From the NCBI GenBank assembly GCA_001556125.1, contig LSIG01000101.1:1-32215 (forward strand): a stretch of 32,215 nucleotides of DNA. The letters are read 5' to 3'. A program made the translations under genes and the position numbers. Numbering within the stretch: position 1 is the first letter of the stretch; every line of letters starts with the position of its first letter. Below, piece by piece: positions 23,724 through 31,533 of this stretch. Below the pieces are notes generated by a model. That model ran no database searches. It worked only from the letters and a program-made list of their open reading frames with translations, and had not been told where the DNA came from. Origin of the DNA: Rhizobiales bacterium CCH10-E5. Its GTDB lineage: Bacteria; Pseudomonadota; Alphaproteobacteria; Rhizobiales; Beijerinckiaceae.

Positions 23724-24858
23724 AGGTCAGGGCGCCGCGCGCCGCGATCGGCCAGAGCGCCTCGACATGGGCGTCCGGCGTGTGGAGCCCGCGCACGCAG
23801 ACATACCAGTCGTGCAGGTTCACCGTGGGGTCGCAATGGCCCGGAATCAGCAGCAGCCGGTCGCCGCGATGCGGCAGCGCGATCGGATCGCCCGTCAGCA
23901 CGCCGTGCTCGTCGGAGGGCTTGGTGTAGATCACGCCCTCGCGCCGGAACGGCATCGGCATGCCGGAATCGACCGAAGCCGTCTTGTGGCCGGCATCGAC
24001 GACCGCGCGGTCCGGCACCGGCTTGCTCATCACGGCCGTCAGGATGAAGAGCGCATGCTCGAAGGTGCGGAACGGCGTGCCGTCGGCCTGGCGGTTGCGA
24101 GCGTAGTCGGCGTCCATGAAGATGTAGGAGCCGGCCTGGATCTCGTTCCAGATGCCGGACTGGCTCTCGATCTCGAAGGTGCCGGTGCCGGCGCCGCCGA
24201 CAACAGCGCAGGCGAGGCCCGCCTGGTGCAGCCGCTCCACCGTGTTGCGGGTGCCCAGCGCGGCGCGCTCGATCGCCTCGCGGCGCTCGTCGATCGAGCG
24301 CATGTGCTGGGCGGTGCCGTGATAGGCCTGCAGGCCGCCGAAGCGCAGGGTGTTGCTGCGCGCGACCGCTTCCGCCAGCCGGACCGCCGTCTCGCCGGGC
24401 GCGACGCCGCAGCGGCGGCCGCCGACATCGATCTCGACGAGCACGTCGAGCACGACATCGTGGCGGGCGGCGGCCTCGGCCGCCTCGCGGATGCCGTCGA
24501 GATGATCGACGCAGAGTCCGATCCTGGCCTGGCGGGCGAGCTTCGCCAGCCGGTCGAGCTTGGCCGCGCCCACGACCTCGTTGCTGACGAGCACGTCGGT
24601 GACGCCGCTCTCGACCAGGATCTCCGCCTCGGAGACCTTCTGGACGCACTGGCCGACCGCGCCATGGGCGATCTGGCGCAGCGCGATCTCGGGGCTCTTA
24701 TGGGTCTTGGCGTGGGGCCGCAGCCGGACGCCATGTCCCTGCGTATAGGCCGCCATGGTGACGAGATTGCGCTCGAAGGCGTCGAGGTCGAGGATCAGGG
24801 CCGGCGTGTCGATCTCGGCGAAACTCTGGCCGGGCTGGGCCGGCGGGGGGAGGGGCAT
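23722..24858 (-). CDS. D-threonine aldolase / 3-hydroxy-D-aspartate aldolase-type PLP enzyme
   Basis: A 378-aa fold-type III (alanine-racemase-like barrel) PLP enzyme with a D-serine dehydratase-like C-terminal domain. PHAKTHKS (48-55) carries the Schiff-base Lys51. EIDVGGRRCGV and GTFEIESQSGIWNEIQAGSY form the cofactor-binding side. The C-terminal domain has the SDEHG motif and PGHCDPTVNLHD, in which the His and Asp correspond to metal ligands of D-threonine aldolase. It should cleave D-3-hydroxy amino acids to glycine plus an aldehyde. The start ATG 24858 was chosen because upstream in-frame sequence is not family-like. It stands alone, diverging from the MsbA-like gene. Confidence 0.88.
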   Translation of the reverse strand: MPLPPPAQPGQSFAEIDTPALILDLDAFERNLVTMAAYTQGHGVRLRPHAKTHKSPEIALRQIAHGAVGQCVQKVSEAEILVESGVTDVLVSNEVVGAAKLDRLAKLARQARIGLCVDHLDGIREAAEAAARHDVVLDVLVEIDVGGRRCGVAPGETAVRLAEAVARSNTLRFGGLQAYHGTAQHMRSIDERREAIERAALGTRNTVERLHQAGLACAVVGGAGTGTFEIESQSGIWNEIQAGSYIFMDADYARNRQADGTPFRTFEHALFILTAVMSKPVPDRAVVDAGHKTASVDSGMPMPFRREGVIYTKPSDEHGVLTGDPIALPHRGDRLLLIPGHCDPTVNLHDWYVCVRGLHTPDAHVEALWPIAARGALT

Positions 24859-24970
24859 GGGCGCTCGCGCTTTCCTGAATCGGTCGCCCGCATGGGACGC
24901 CAGCTTCTTGTCCGGAGCAAGACCCGGCCTCCCGTAGCGCTCACTGCGCCGCCGTGATAGGTCGCGCGCC

Positions 24971-26791
24971 ATGAAGATAGGCCGCGTCACCGACGACACC
25001 TTTGCGCTGCTGCTCCGCGTCTGGCGCGAGCAGGTCCGGGCCTATCTGCCGCAGATGGCGATGATCCTCGGCCTCGTCGTGGTGATCGCGGCGACGACGA
25101 GCTTCTACCCGCTGCTGATCAAGGCGGCCTTCGATGCCTTCGCCGACCCGATGACGGCGGAGGCGACCGGCTTCGTGCGGCGCATGGAACGGCTGGTCTC
25201 GAAATCGATCGGCATCGAGATCGGCGTCGTCAACGCGGTCGCCGTCGTCGTCGTCATCGTCACGGCGGTGAAGGGATTTTCGCTGCTGGCCCAGACGGTC
25301 ATGACCAACAGCGTCGTCAGCCGGATCGAGGCCGACATGCAGACGGCGCTCTACACCCATCTGATCCGGGCCGATCTCGCGCAGCTGCAGCGCGAGAACC
25401 CGGCCTCGCTGACCCAGCGCTTCACCACCGATTTCACCTTCGTCAAGGAGGCGCTGACCCGGCTGATCAACATCGCCGTGCGCGACGTGCTGACCGCGCT
25501 CGCGCTCGTCGGCGCGATGTTCTGGATCGACTGGCAGATGACGCTCGTCGTCATGCTGGTGGCGCCGGTCGTGGCGCATCCGATCGGCAAGATCGGCCGG
25601 AAGCTGCGCCGCATGGCGACGTCGCAGCAGGAGCAGACGGGCCTGATGGCGAGCCTCGTCACCGAGAGCCTGCAGGGTGCGCGCGCCGCCAAGACCGACA
25701 CGCTCGAGCCCTATCTCGAGCGGCGGGCGGCGGCGGCCTTCGAGACGATCCGCTCGCTCAAGATGAAGGCGGCGAATGCGCGCGGCCGGCTCGATCCGCT
25801 ACTCGAGGTCGGCGGCGGCATGGCGGTCGCGGGCGTGCTGGCGGCGATCGGCGTGCGCATCACCAGCGGCGGCTCTACCGTGGGCGACTTCACCGGCTAT
25901 GTCTCGGCGCTGCTGCTGGCGGCGCAGCCGATGCGCTCGCTCGGCAATCTCAACGCCATCGTCCAGGAGGCCGGGGCCTCGCTGAAGCGCTATTACGCGC
26001 TGCTCGACGAGAAGCAGCAGATCGTCGATCCGCCGGATGGCCAGCCGCTGCGGGTCGGCGCCGGCGAGGTTGCCTTCCAGAATCTGCGCTTCCGCTACCG
26101 CGACGACCAGCGCGCGCTGGAGGGCATCGACCTCGTCGCCGAGGGCGGCAGGACGACCGCGCTGGTCGGGCGCTCGGGCTCTGGCAAATCCACGCTGCTC
26201 GCGCTGGTGCCGCGGCTCTACGACCCGACCGAGGGTCGCATCGAGATCGACGGACAGGATCTGCGCGGGCTGACGCTGGCCTCGCTGCGAGCCCAGATCG
26301 GCGTCGTCAGCCAGGATGTCGTGCTGTTCGACGACACGGTGCGCGCCAACATCGCCTTCGGACGGCCCGGCGCCAGCGACGAGGAGATTGTCGCCGCCGC
26401 GAAGGCGGCCGCCGCGCATGATTTCATCATGGCGATGCCGGACGGCTACGATTCGTCCGTCGGCGAGCGCGGCCAGAAGCTCTCCGGCGGCGAGCGCCAG
26501 CGAATTGCCATCGCCCGTGCGATCCTGAAGGATGCGCCGATCCTGCTTCTCGACGAGGCGACGAGCGCGCTCGACGCGGAATCGGAGCGTCTCGTTCAGC
26601 AGGCGCTGGCCCGGCTGATGAAGAACCGCACCACGCTGGTCATCGCCCATCGCCTGTCGACGGTCCGCGAGGCGGATCTGATCGTCGTCATGGAAGAGGG
26701 CAAAATCGTCGAGACCGGCAGCCATGACGCGCTGCTCGCCCGCGACGGCGCCTATGCGCGGCTGCACCGGCTGCAGGTCATCGCCGACTGA
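24971..26791 (+). CDS. MsbA-like ABC exporter (fused TMD-NBD)
   Basis: A 606-aa half-transporter with an N-terminal six-helix domain (first helix about 28-50) and a C-terminal NBD. Walker A is GRSGSGKST at 400-408, the signature LSGGERQ at 504-510, Walker B ILLLDEATSALD from 524 and the switch histidine in VIAHRLS. The exporter-type X-loop precedes the signature (VGERGQKL). Family members export lipid A core, phospholipids, glycans or drugs as homodimers. No further clue to the cargo is present. The HisE-like gene follows 63 bp downstream and may be co-transcribed. Confidence 0.92.
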   Translation: MKIGRVTDDTFALLLRVWREQVRAYLPQMAMILGLVVVIAATTSFYPLLIKAAFDAFADPMTAEATGFVRRMERLVSKSIGIEIGVVNAVAVVVVIVTAVKGFSLLAQTVMTNSVVSRIEADMQTALYTHLIRADLAQLQRENPASLTQRFTTDFTFVKEALTRLINIAVRDVLTALALVGAMFWIDWQMTLVVMLVAPVVAHPIGKIGRKLRRMATSQQEQTGLMASLVTESLQGARAAKTDTLEPYLERRAAAAFETIRSLKMKAANARGRLDPLLEVGGGMAVAGVLAAIGVRITSGGSTVGDFTGYVSALLLAAQPMRSLGNLNAIVQEAGASLKRYYALLDEKQQIVDPPDGQPLRVGAGEVAFQNLRFRYRDDQRALEGIDLVAEGGRTTALVGRSGSGKSTLLALVPRLYDPTEGRIEIDGQDLRGLTLASLRAQIGVVSQDVVLFDDTVRANIAFGRPGASDEEIVAAAKAAAAHDFIMAMPDGYDSSVGERGQKLSGGERQRIAIARAILKDAPILLLDEATSALDAESERLVQQALARLMKNRTTLVIAHRLSTVREADLIVVMEEGKIVETGSHDALLARDGAYARLHRLQVIAD

Positions 26792-26833
26792 GCGCCGCGG
26801 CCCTGCCTGGGCCGCTGTCATCAAACCCTCATC

Positions 26834-26854
26834 CGCGGCAGGGATTCTGCCGCG
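26834..26854 (+). promoter_or_regulatory. Hairpin abutting the HisE-like start codon
   Basis: CGCGGCAG (26834-26841) and CTGCCGCG (26847-26854) form a perfect 8-bp GC-rich stem with a 5-nt loop. The ATG begins at the very next base. The only purine-rich ribosome-binding candidate (GCAGGG) lies within the stem and loop, so a folded leader should block translation initiation. Confidence 0.6.
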
Positions 26855-27229
26855 ATGGCCGATTCGATCCAGCGTCTCCATGCCGCCGTCCTCGCGGCGC
26901 GCCACGCCGACCCCGCCCTGTCGCGGACGGCCCGGCTCGCTGGCGAGGGCGTGTCCAAGATGGCCAAGAAGCTGGCCGAGGAGGCCTTCGAGGTCGGGCT
27001 CGAAGCGGTGCAGGGCGAGCGCCACCGGACGATCCAGGAAAGCGCCGACCTGCTCTACAATCTGGTCGTGCTGTGGAGCGAAATGGGCATCGCCCCCGCC
27101 GATGTCTGGCATGAGATGGATCGGCGCGAGCAGCTCTACGGCATCGCCGAGAAGCTGCCGAAGGAGCGGCGCAAGGCGCAGGCGCGCCGGATCGCGGCCG
27201 CCGCGCCGCTGCTGCGGGCGGGCGGCTGA
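26855..27229 (+). CDS. hisE: HisE-like phosphoribosyl-ATP diphosphatase (orphan, divergent)
   Basis: A 124-aa protein of the all-alpha NTP-pyrophosphatase (MazG/HisE) superfamily. The metal-binding pattern is present: KKLAEEAFEVGLEAV supplies the ExxE half and ESADLLYNLVVLW the ExxD half. HisE hydrolyses phosphoribosyl-ATP in histidine synthesis. Unlike the usual HisE, the SYTAKL-type segment reads SRTARLAGEG, and the gene is not among his genes. It may therefore be a second HisE-like pyrophosphatase with a different substrate. It follows the MsbA-like gene by 63 bp, with a hairpin directly before its ATG. Confidence 0.8.
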   Translation: MADSIQRLHAAVLAARHADPALSRTARLAGEGVSKMAKKLAEEAFEVGLEAVQGERHRTIQESADLLYNLVVLWSEMGIAPADVWHEMDRREQLYGIAEKLPKERRKAQARRIAAAAPLLRAGG

Positions 27230-27286
27230 GGGACCCGCCAGCGGCCCGGCCCCGGCAAAACTTTTGCCGCGCCGCGACATTGAGGG

Positions 27287-27315
27287 TTGCCAAGCGCAGG
27301 GAGAGCGGCTATTTC
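27287..27315 (+). promoter_or_regulatory. Promoter of tRNA-Arg
   Basis: TTGCCA (27287-27292) and TATTTC (27310-27315) are separated by exactly 17 bp, 40 bp before the tRNA. A 17-bp palindrome, CGGCAAAA-c-TTTTGCCG (27253-27269), lies just upstream and may be a protein-binding site. Confidence 0.5.
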
Positions 27316-27355
27316 GCCCCCATCGGAGCGACGGCGCCACGCCGCTGCCCGATAC

Positions 27356-27432
27356 GCGCCCGTAGCTCAGCTGGATAGAGCATCAGACTACGAATCTGAG
27401 GGTCAGAGGTTCGAATCCTTTCGGGCGCGCCA
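27356..27432 (+). tRNA. tRNA-Arg (anticodon ACG)
   Basis: A complete 77-nt cloverleaf. The acceptor stem is GCGCCCG/CGGGCGC with discriminator G and encoded CCA (27430-27432). The D-arm is GCTC/GAGC, the anticodon stem TCAGA/TCTGA with loop CTACGAA giving anticodon ACG, and the T-arm has TTCGAAT. ACG becomes ICG and reads CGU/CGC/CGA. Its 3' end is the probable attachment site of the element that follows. Confidence 0.97.
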
Positions 27433-27459
27433 CTACTTAGCTCATTTTCGAGCTCCGAG

Positions 27460-27488
27460 TTTACAGGAAATTTACAGGCCGTTTACAG
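27460..27488 (+). repeat. Three TTTACAG direct repeats at 11-bp spacing (att-region iterons)
   Basis: TTTACAG occurs at 27460-27466, 27471-27477 and 27482-27488. The spacing is exactly 11 bp each time, placing all copies on one face of the helix. The first two extend to TTTACAGG. They lie between the tRNA 3' end and the integrase stop codon, where arm-type integrase or excisionase sites are expected. Confidence 0.7.
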
Positions 27489-27496
27489 CCGGGGAC

Positions 27497-28636
27497 TTAG
27501 CCCTCGGCTGCGGCTTTTTTCCGGGCCCTGATGACATTGTCCACCTTGTCCTGGCCGGAGTCCGCAAGACGGCGCCGCTCGGCCTGACGGCGATAGATTT
27601 TCGCAGCCCGGTCCGTCGCATGCTCGAGCTGCGACATGATCTCGGCATCGCTCGCTCCAGCCTCGGCGAGCTCGACGCCGCGCGAATGGCGCAGGCCGTG
27701 GAGATTGAGGCCAGGACGTAGCTTCCCAGCCTTGGCCAAGCGCTCGATGTGACGCTCGACCGCCTGGCCGAGCTGCCTTTCTTTCCAGATATTGCCGTCG
27801 GCATTGTAGGCGATGGTGGATGCCTTGTTCGGCGTAGCGGTCAGGAACGCGGTCAGCCTAGTATCCTCGCGCTTGTTGCAGAGGACCTTTCTCTTCTCCG
27901 TCATCCAGAAGAGGCGCGGCTGCGGGTTACCCTGATCGTCGAAACCCGTCGTCCGGGCTGCAAGGGGAATCATGCAGATCGTGCCCCGCCGGAAGCCACC
28001 CCAGCGTGCGAGGGCGTATGCCCGGGCCAAACCCGAAAGGTTGCGCTGCACCGCGTCTTCGAGCGCCGCCTCGAACTCATGTTCTTCCCAGATCGGATGT
28101 GCCTCTCCCGCATCGTGGGGACGAGGAAGCTTACCGATTTTCGCGAAGGGGTCCGCCGGTATGCGGCCGTCGTCCAGAGCTGGGGCCAAGGCGTTCTTGA
28201 GCACCTGCCGTCTGTCATTGGCTGCCTTGTATCCCAGAAGCGCCCAGGCATCCCGGACGTCCCGGAACCAATTGACCGTCACATCCTGGAGGAAGACTTC
28301 GCCGCAATCCTGTCGGATCTCGGTCGCCATCCTCAGATATTCCGCCTGGGTGCTACCGGCGAGCCCGAGGAATTCCGCGGACGGCTTGCGCTTCTCGCCA
28401 TCACCGGCATAGCGCAGCAGCATCGCCCCGATCGTCCCCTCGAGACCGCCCTGCACCTTCTGGCGGGCCTCCAGGCGATTGAGAATGGCCCGCACCTCAA
28501 CGCGAAGTTCATCGCTGCCGTCCGGGCTCGTCAAGGGCCCTTCCCGGTAGTCCCCTTTGCGGAAGTACAGGTGGATGCGGCCGTCCGGCTTTCTAACGCG
28601 CTGGACATGAGGAATTCTTGGCTTTGGCTCGTCCAT
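27497..28636 (-). CDS. Tyrosine recombinase (integrase)
   Basis: A 379-aa site-specific recombinase. The catalytic set is visible: Arg in WGGFRRGTI (216 or 217), HGLRH at 313-317 (His and second Arg), His339 in LEHAT and nucleophile Tyr348 in KIYRRQ. The N-terminal part has the SAM-like core-binding domain (about 65-165). The frame is open to 28687; ATG 28636 was taken because MDEPKPRIPHVQRVRK begins where typical family members start. Its 3' end faces the tRNA-Arg 64 bp away. The adjacent position and intact motifs indicate an active integrase that inserted the element at this tRNA. Confidence 0.92.
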   Translation of the reverse strand: MDEPKPRIPHVQRVRKPDGRIHLYFRKGDYREGPLTSPDGSDELRVEVRAILNRLEARQKVQGGLEGTIGAMLLRYAGDGEKRKPSAEFLGLAGSTQAEYLRMATEIRQDCGEVFLQDVTVNWFRDVRDAWALLGYKAANDRRQVLKNALAPALDDGRIPADPFAKIGKLPRPHDAGEAHPIWEEHEFEAALEDAVQRNLSGLARAYALARWGGFRRGTICMIPLAARTTGFDDQGNPQPRLFWMTEKRKVLCNKREDTRLTAFLTATPNKASTIAYNADGNIWKERQLGQAVERHIERLAKAGKLRPGLNLHGLRHSRGVELAEAGASDAEIMSQLEHATDRAAKIYRRQAERRRLADSGQDKVDNVIRARKKAAAEG

Positions 28637-28991
28637 GGTGCCTGTCGCGGATCTTCTGAAGTGCCTCGTTGCGTCGCTCGTCGGCAACAGCTTCGGCAGG
28701 TTGATAGCGGCGCGGCTGATCGGCGGCGTTTCCGCCGGCGAACGCCTGGTTTTTCGGGGGTAAGGAATTCACCCACTCGTCGATCTGGTTTCGATTCCAG
28801 CGCGCAACGGCAGCGCCGAGCGCGACCGCCGGCACGGGGCAAACCCTACGGAAGGTCACAGGGGAGAGGTCCAGATAGGCGCAGACCTGCTCAAGGCTCA
28901 GCAGCAGGGGCCATGCGTTCAGCACCTGAACCTTCCGCTGTGCAGAAGCGTCCAAGCAGCGTGCGCCCAAAGAGGGATCGTCGCCAAGCAT
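28593..28991 (-). CDS. Excisionase/AlpA-like DNA-binding protein
   Basis: A 132-aa basic protein. Residues about 28-77 (LLLSLEQVCAYLDLSPVTF, then VARWNRNQIDEWVNSLP) form a winged helix of the HTH_17/AlpA type, as found in recombination directionality factors. The C-terminal 50 residues are charged and likely disordered, with KIRDRHHGRAKAK. It is upstream of the integrase on the same strand and overlaps its start by 44 bp, the usual xis-int order. A directionality role is inferred from position and fold. Confidence 0.7.
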   Translation of the reverse strand: MLGDDPSLGARCLDASAQRKVQVLNAWPLLLSLEQVCAYLDLSPVTFRRVCPVPAVALGAAVARWNRNQIDEWVNSLPPKNQAFAGGNAADQPRRYQPAEAVADERRNEALQKIRDRHHGRAKAKNSSCPAR

Positions 28992-29410
28992 CGAGCAGAG
29001 TCCACGGAAAATCCCGCCTTTCGGCTGGATCGTTTCCGCGCCTCACTCGAATTTGCACAGGGCTGGCACGTTTTGCCCTGACGCAGCTGGGTTCGCGGGT
29101 CTCAGCGCTACTGCCCAGCGGGATCTGTTTCCGTCGACCCCGAATTCGTTCCAACACCGCGGCGGCCGAGCGCGAAGCTCGGCAACCAAGACCCTCCGGT
29201 TTTTATCTCCATGCGGCCACCGGCGGCCACACAGGGTTGCCCATAAGCTTCGAGCACGCGGCAACATGCGCTTTCCATCGGAAGTCGAAGGGGCGGGGTA
29301 TCCCAGTGTGTGGAGGAATCCCGCTGGCCTTCGACCGCGACCCGAATCGATCTCGATGCATTCAGAACGTAGCACGAACGGCAGTTTCCCCGAAGCCGCC
29401 GTCCAGAGTG
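28992..29410. other. Gene-poor stretch inside the integrated element
   Basis: No convincing gene. Short reverse-strand reading frames exist (for example 29043-29375) but they overlap each other in different frames, carry no recognisable motif and lack ribosome-binding sites. Composition looks slightly less GC-rich than the flanks. It may hold the promoter of the xis-int pair or decayed sequence. Confidence 0.5.
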
Positions 29411-30256
29411 TCAGGCCTGTCGCCGGTAGCCTTGGTTAACGGAAACCCATCCCCAGGCCGGGCGATCATTGGCCGCGTCTCGGACGACGAATTCGTGGAC
29501 GATGCGCTCGATGATTGTCAGCAGGCGCCCACCGTCGAGGCGGGGCTTGAAAATGTAGAGTTCGTCGGCACGGCTGACGCGCTCTCCCTCACCGGTATTG
29601 TAGCCGGTGAGGCGGATGGCGTCGCGCGGGTCAAGGTTGAGATCGGCGCAGTGCCGGCGGCCGGCAGGAGACGAGATCCAGCGAGGCAGAGAAGCCGCGC
29701 TAAGCCGCTCATGGAGCTCCTTCTCGAATGCGATGAGGGAAAGCCCCTTCGGTAGGAGGACGCGGATGACGCGCGAGCGCGCCTCGACGGGAGCGCCCGG
29801 GAGCGGCTTGCGCGAGGGATGGATGAGGACGAGGCGCCAGTTGTCGTAACCCGGATCGCAGGCAAGGCCCGGTTCGGCCTCGTACATGCCGGCGTAGCGC
29901 TCGAGGTTGATGTCCTCGATCCGGGCGAGCGCGTTCTCGGCCGCGGTCGCGGAGATCTTGAACAGCGGCAGGGCGAAGCGCCGCGCCAGGCCGTGGAGGC
30001 CGCTCGGCTGGTCGGGCGCCTTCAGCGTGTCGCCGGAGCCGGCGACATAGACATAGGCGACATGGCCGGGCTGGTAGGCCTCGGAGAACCCGGCATCGAG
30101 AAAGGCGCGCTCCGGAAGCGGCGCGAGCTTCCTGCCGCCGATCGCGGGCCAGCGCGTCTCGACATAGTGCGTGACGGCGGCCGTGCTGCCCTCCTCGCGG
30201 ATGCGGCGGCGCGTCGCTGGAGTAACGTGGCCCTCGCTGCTGGTCGTGTTCATCAT
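29411..30256 (-). CDS. Unrecognised 281-aa protein of the integrated element
   Basis: I do not recognise the family with confidence. The segments GHVAYVYVAGSG and, about 40 residues later, PLFKISATAAENALARIEDI vaguely recall the YVY and KIG-T-R blocks of GIY-YIG-like (T5orf172) domains. The spacing is long, and Ser replaces the second Gly. Later stretches (RVLLPKGLSLIAFEKELHERL, 21 residues minus the last; RHCADLNLDP) are novel to me. Start ATG 30256 follows AGGAAA; the frame is open 19 codons further upstream. It is 54 bp after the AAA+ ATPase gene and probably the last gene of that unit. Confidence 0.65.
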   Translation of the reverse strand: MMNTTSSEGHVTPATRRRIREEGSTAAVTHYVETRWPAIGGRKLAPLPERAFLDAGFSEAYQPGHVAYVYVAGSGDTLKAPDQPSGLHGLARRFALPLFKISATAAENALARIEDINLERYAGMYEAEPGLACDPGYDNWRLVLIHPSRKPLPGAPVEARSRVIRVLLPKGLSLIAFEKELHERLSAASLPRWISSPAGRRHCADLNLDPRDAIRLTGYNTGEGERVSRADELYIFKPRLDGGRLLTIIERIVHEFVVRDAANDRPAWGWVSVNQGYRRQA

Positions 30257-30309
30257 GGTTTTTGTTTCCTGTCGTCTCGGGCTTCCCGGGGGGTATTCCC
30301 GTTCTCGCC

Positions 30310-31533
30310 TCATTCCCGTTCCCTCTCTCCCTTCTCGACCGGCCGGATGAACCCGATTGGCCTCCTCGCGCCCTCCTTCCCTCCGAGGAGGACCTGCTCG
30401 GCCCCGCGGATATCCGCAGCGACGAGATGCCGTCGGCCGGCCTTGCAGGCGAAGCCCATCGCGATGTCCCAGAGGCGCGAAAGCATGCGCGGATTGTGAG
30501 CCGCAGTGGCCTGGAACAGCGCAACCTCGGGCTCGGCGAACCTGCCGCCGACTCGCAGGTTCGCCTCGTGGAAGATGCTCTTCTGGATGGCGATCATTTC
30601 TGCGGGCTTGGGCTCGATCGTGAACACGATCAGCCGGTCGACGATGCTGGTCGGCAGCGGTTCCAGGCTGTTTGCCGTCGCGAACCAGAAGATGTGGTCG
30701 GCCCTGATCGGCAAATCGACGAACTCGTCGACGAAGCGGGCGGCGTTCTCGCGCTCGAGGAGGGAGTGCAGGACATTCGTCGGCGTCTCGGCCGGATTGA
30801 TAGGCGAGGCCTTCTCGATCTCGTCGATGACGATGAGGGGCGAGGCATGGCTGCCCTCGATCAGGAGTTTTGCGACCTTGCCCGGTCCGGACGCCCGCCA
30901 GACCGGCGTCAGCCCGGAGAACGCCGAACCGCGGTCCGTCATCAGGTTCATGGCGATGACCTCGGAGGACACGTCGAGCACCTCGGCGAGCTTGCGGGCA
31001 TAGAAGGTCTTCCCCGTGCCCGGAGGTCCGACGACCACGGCGGGATCGAGCCGCAGTGGCGTCCCGGTCGTAGCACTGAGCCCCGCGGCCCTGACGATCC
31101 AGGCGGTGACCTCGCTGAACTGCGGACAGATCGCATCGAGGCTGGCGAGACGATCGATCATGACGTCGTCTGGGATAACGAGCTTGCGCCAGGGCCCGCG
31201 CTCGTCGGCATACATCCTGGTCCAGAGCCGGACCTGGCGCGCCTGACCTGCATCCTCGTCGTTATTGGCCTCGGCCGGGTCTCCGACGAAGCCGTCTCCA
31301 TGGCCGAGCCGACGAGCCAGTCGCTCGGCATCGTAGAGTTCGATCGCGGGACCGGCCGTCTGATCCGGGCCATCAGCGCCGATCTCGGCGGCATCGGCAT
31401 GTTTGGTTATCGTGAGCGCGCCATCAGGACGCTGGTCCCGCAGATGGCCAAGCAGGAACTGAAGATTGAGCATGCGCCGGTGCTCGAAGAGTTCGGCGGC
31501 GGGAGACGGACTGCTTGTCATCACCGGCCTCAC
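30310..31533 (-). CDS. Lon-like AAA+ ATPase without protease domain
   Basis: A 407-aa protein whose AAA+ module (about 135-400) has Walker A GPPGTGKT (169-176), Walker B LIVIDEIEK (233-241), sensor 1 in FATANS (284-289) and a likely arginine finger in SIVDRL (Arg300). The order and sequence resemble the Lon ATPase domain, but no LonB-type serine/lysine protease domain follows. The N-terminal 130 residues are variable and acidic. The GTG at 31533 overlaps the upstream stop (GTGA); ATG 31521 is an alternative. It lies between two unrecognised genes in an integrated element, so it may energise remodelling within a three-protein system. Confidence 0.82.
   Translation of the reverse strand: MRPVMTSSPSPAAELFEHRRMLNLQFLLGHLRDQRPDGALTITKHADAAEIGADGPDQTAGPAIELYDAERLARRLGHGDGFVGDPAEANNDEDAGQARQVRLWTRMYADERGPWRKLVIPDDVMIDRLASLDAICPQFSEVTAWIVRAAGLSATTGTPLRLDPAVVVGPPGTGKTFYARKLAEVLDVSSEVIAMNLMTDRGSAFSGLTPVWRASGPGKVAKLLIEGSHASPLIVIDEIEKASPINPAETPTNVLHSLLERENAARFVDEFVDLPIRADHIFWFATANSLEPLPTSIVDRLIVFTIEPKPAEMIAIQKSIFHEANLRVGGRFAEPEVALFQATAAHNPRMLSRLWDIAMGFACKAGRRHLVAADIRGAEQVLLGGKEGARRPIGFIRPVEKGERERE

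Noticed and set aside
27439..27454. Small hairpin (AGCTC/GAGCT) just after the tRNA-Arg
   Set aside because: A 5-bp stem without a T-tract is too weak to call a terminator; it could be part of the attachment region.
29043..29375. 110-codon reverse frame in the element's gap
   Set aside because: No ribosome-binding site or motif, Arg/Trp-rich composition, and another frame overlaps it on the same strand; not listed as a gene.
27749..29755. 668-codon forward frame across the integrase and the gap
   Set aside because: It is antisense to the integrase with its intact catalytic residues, and its protein has no recognisable domain.
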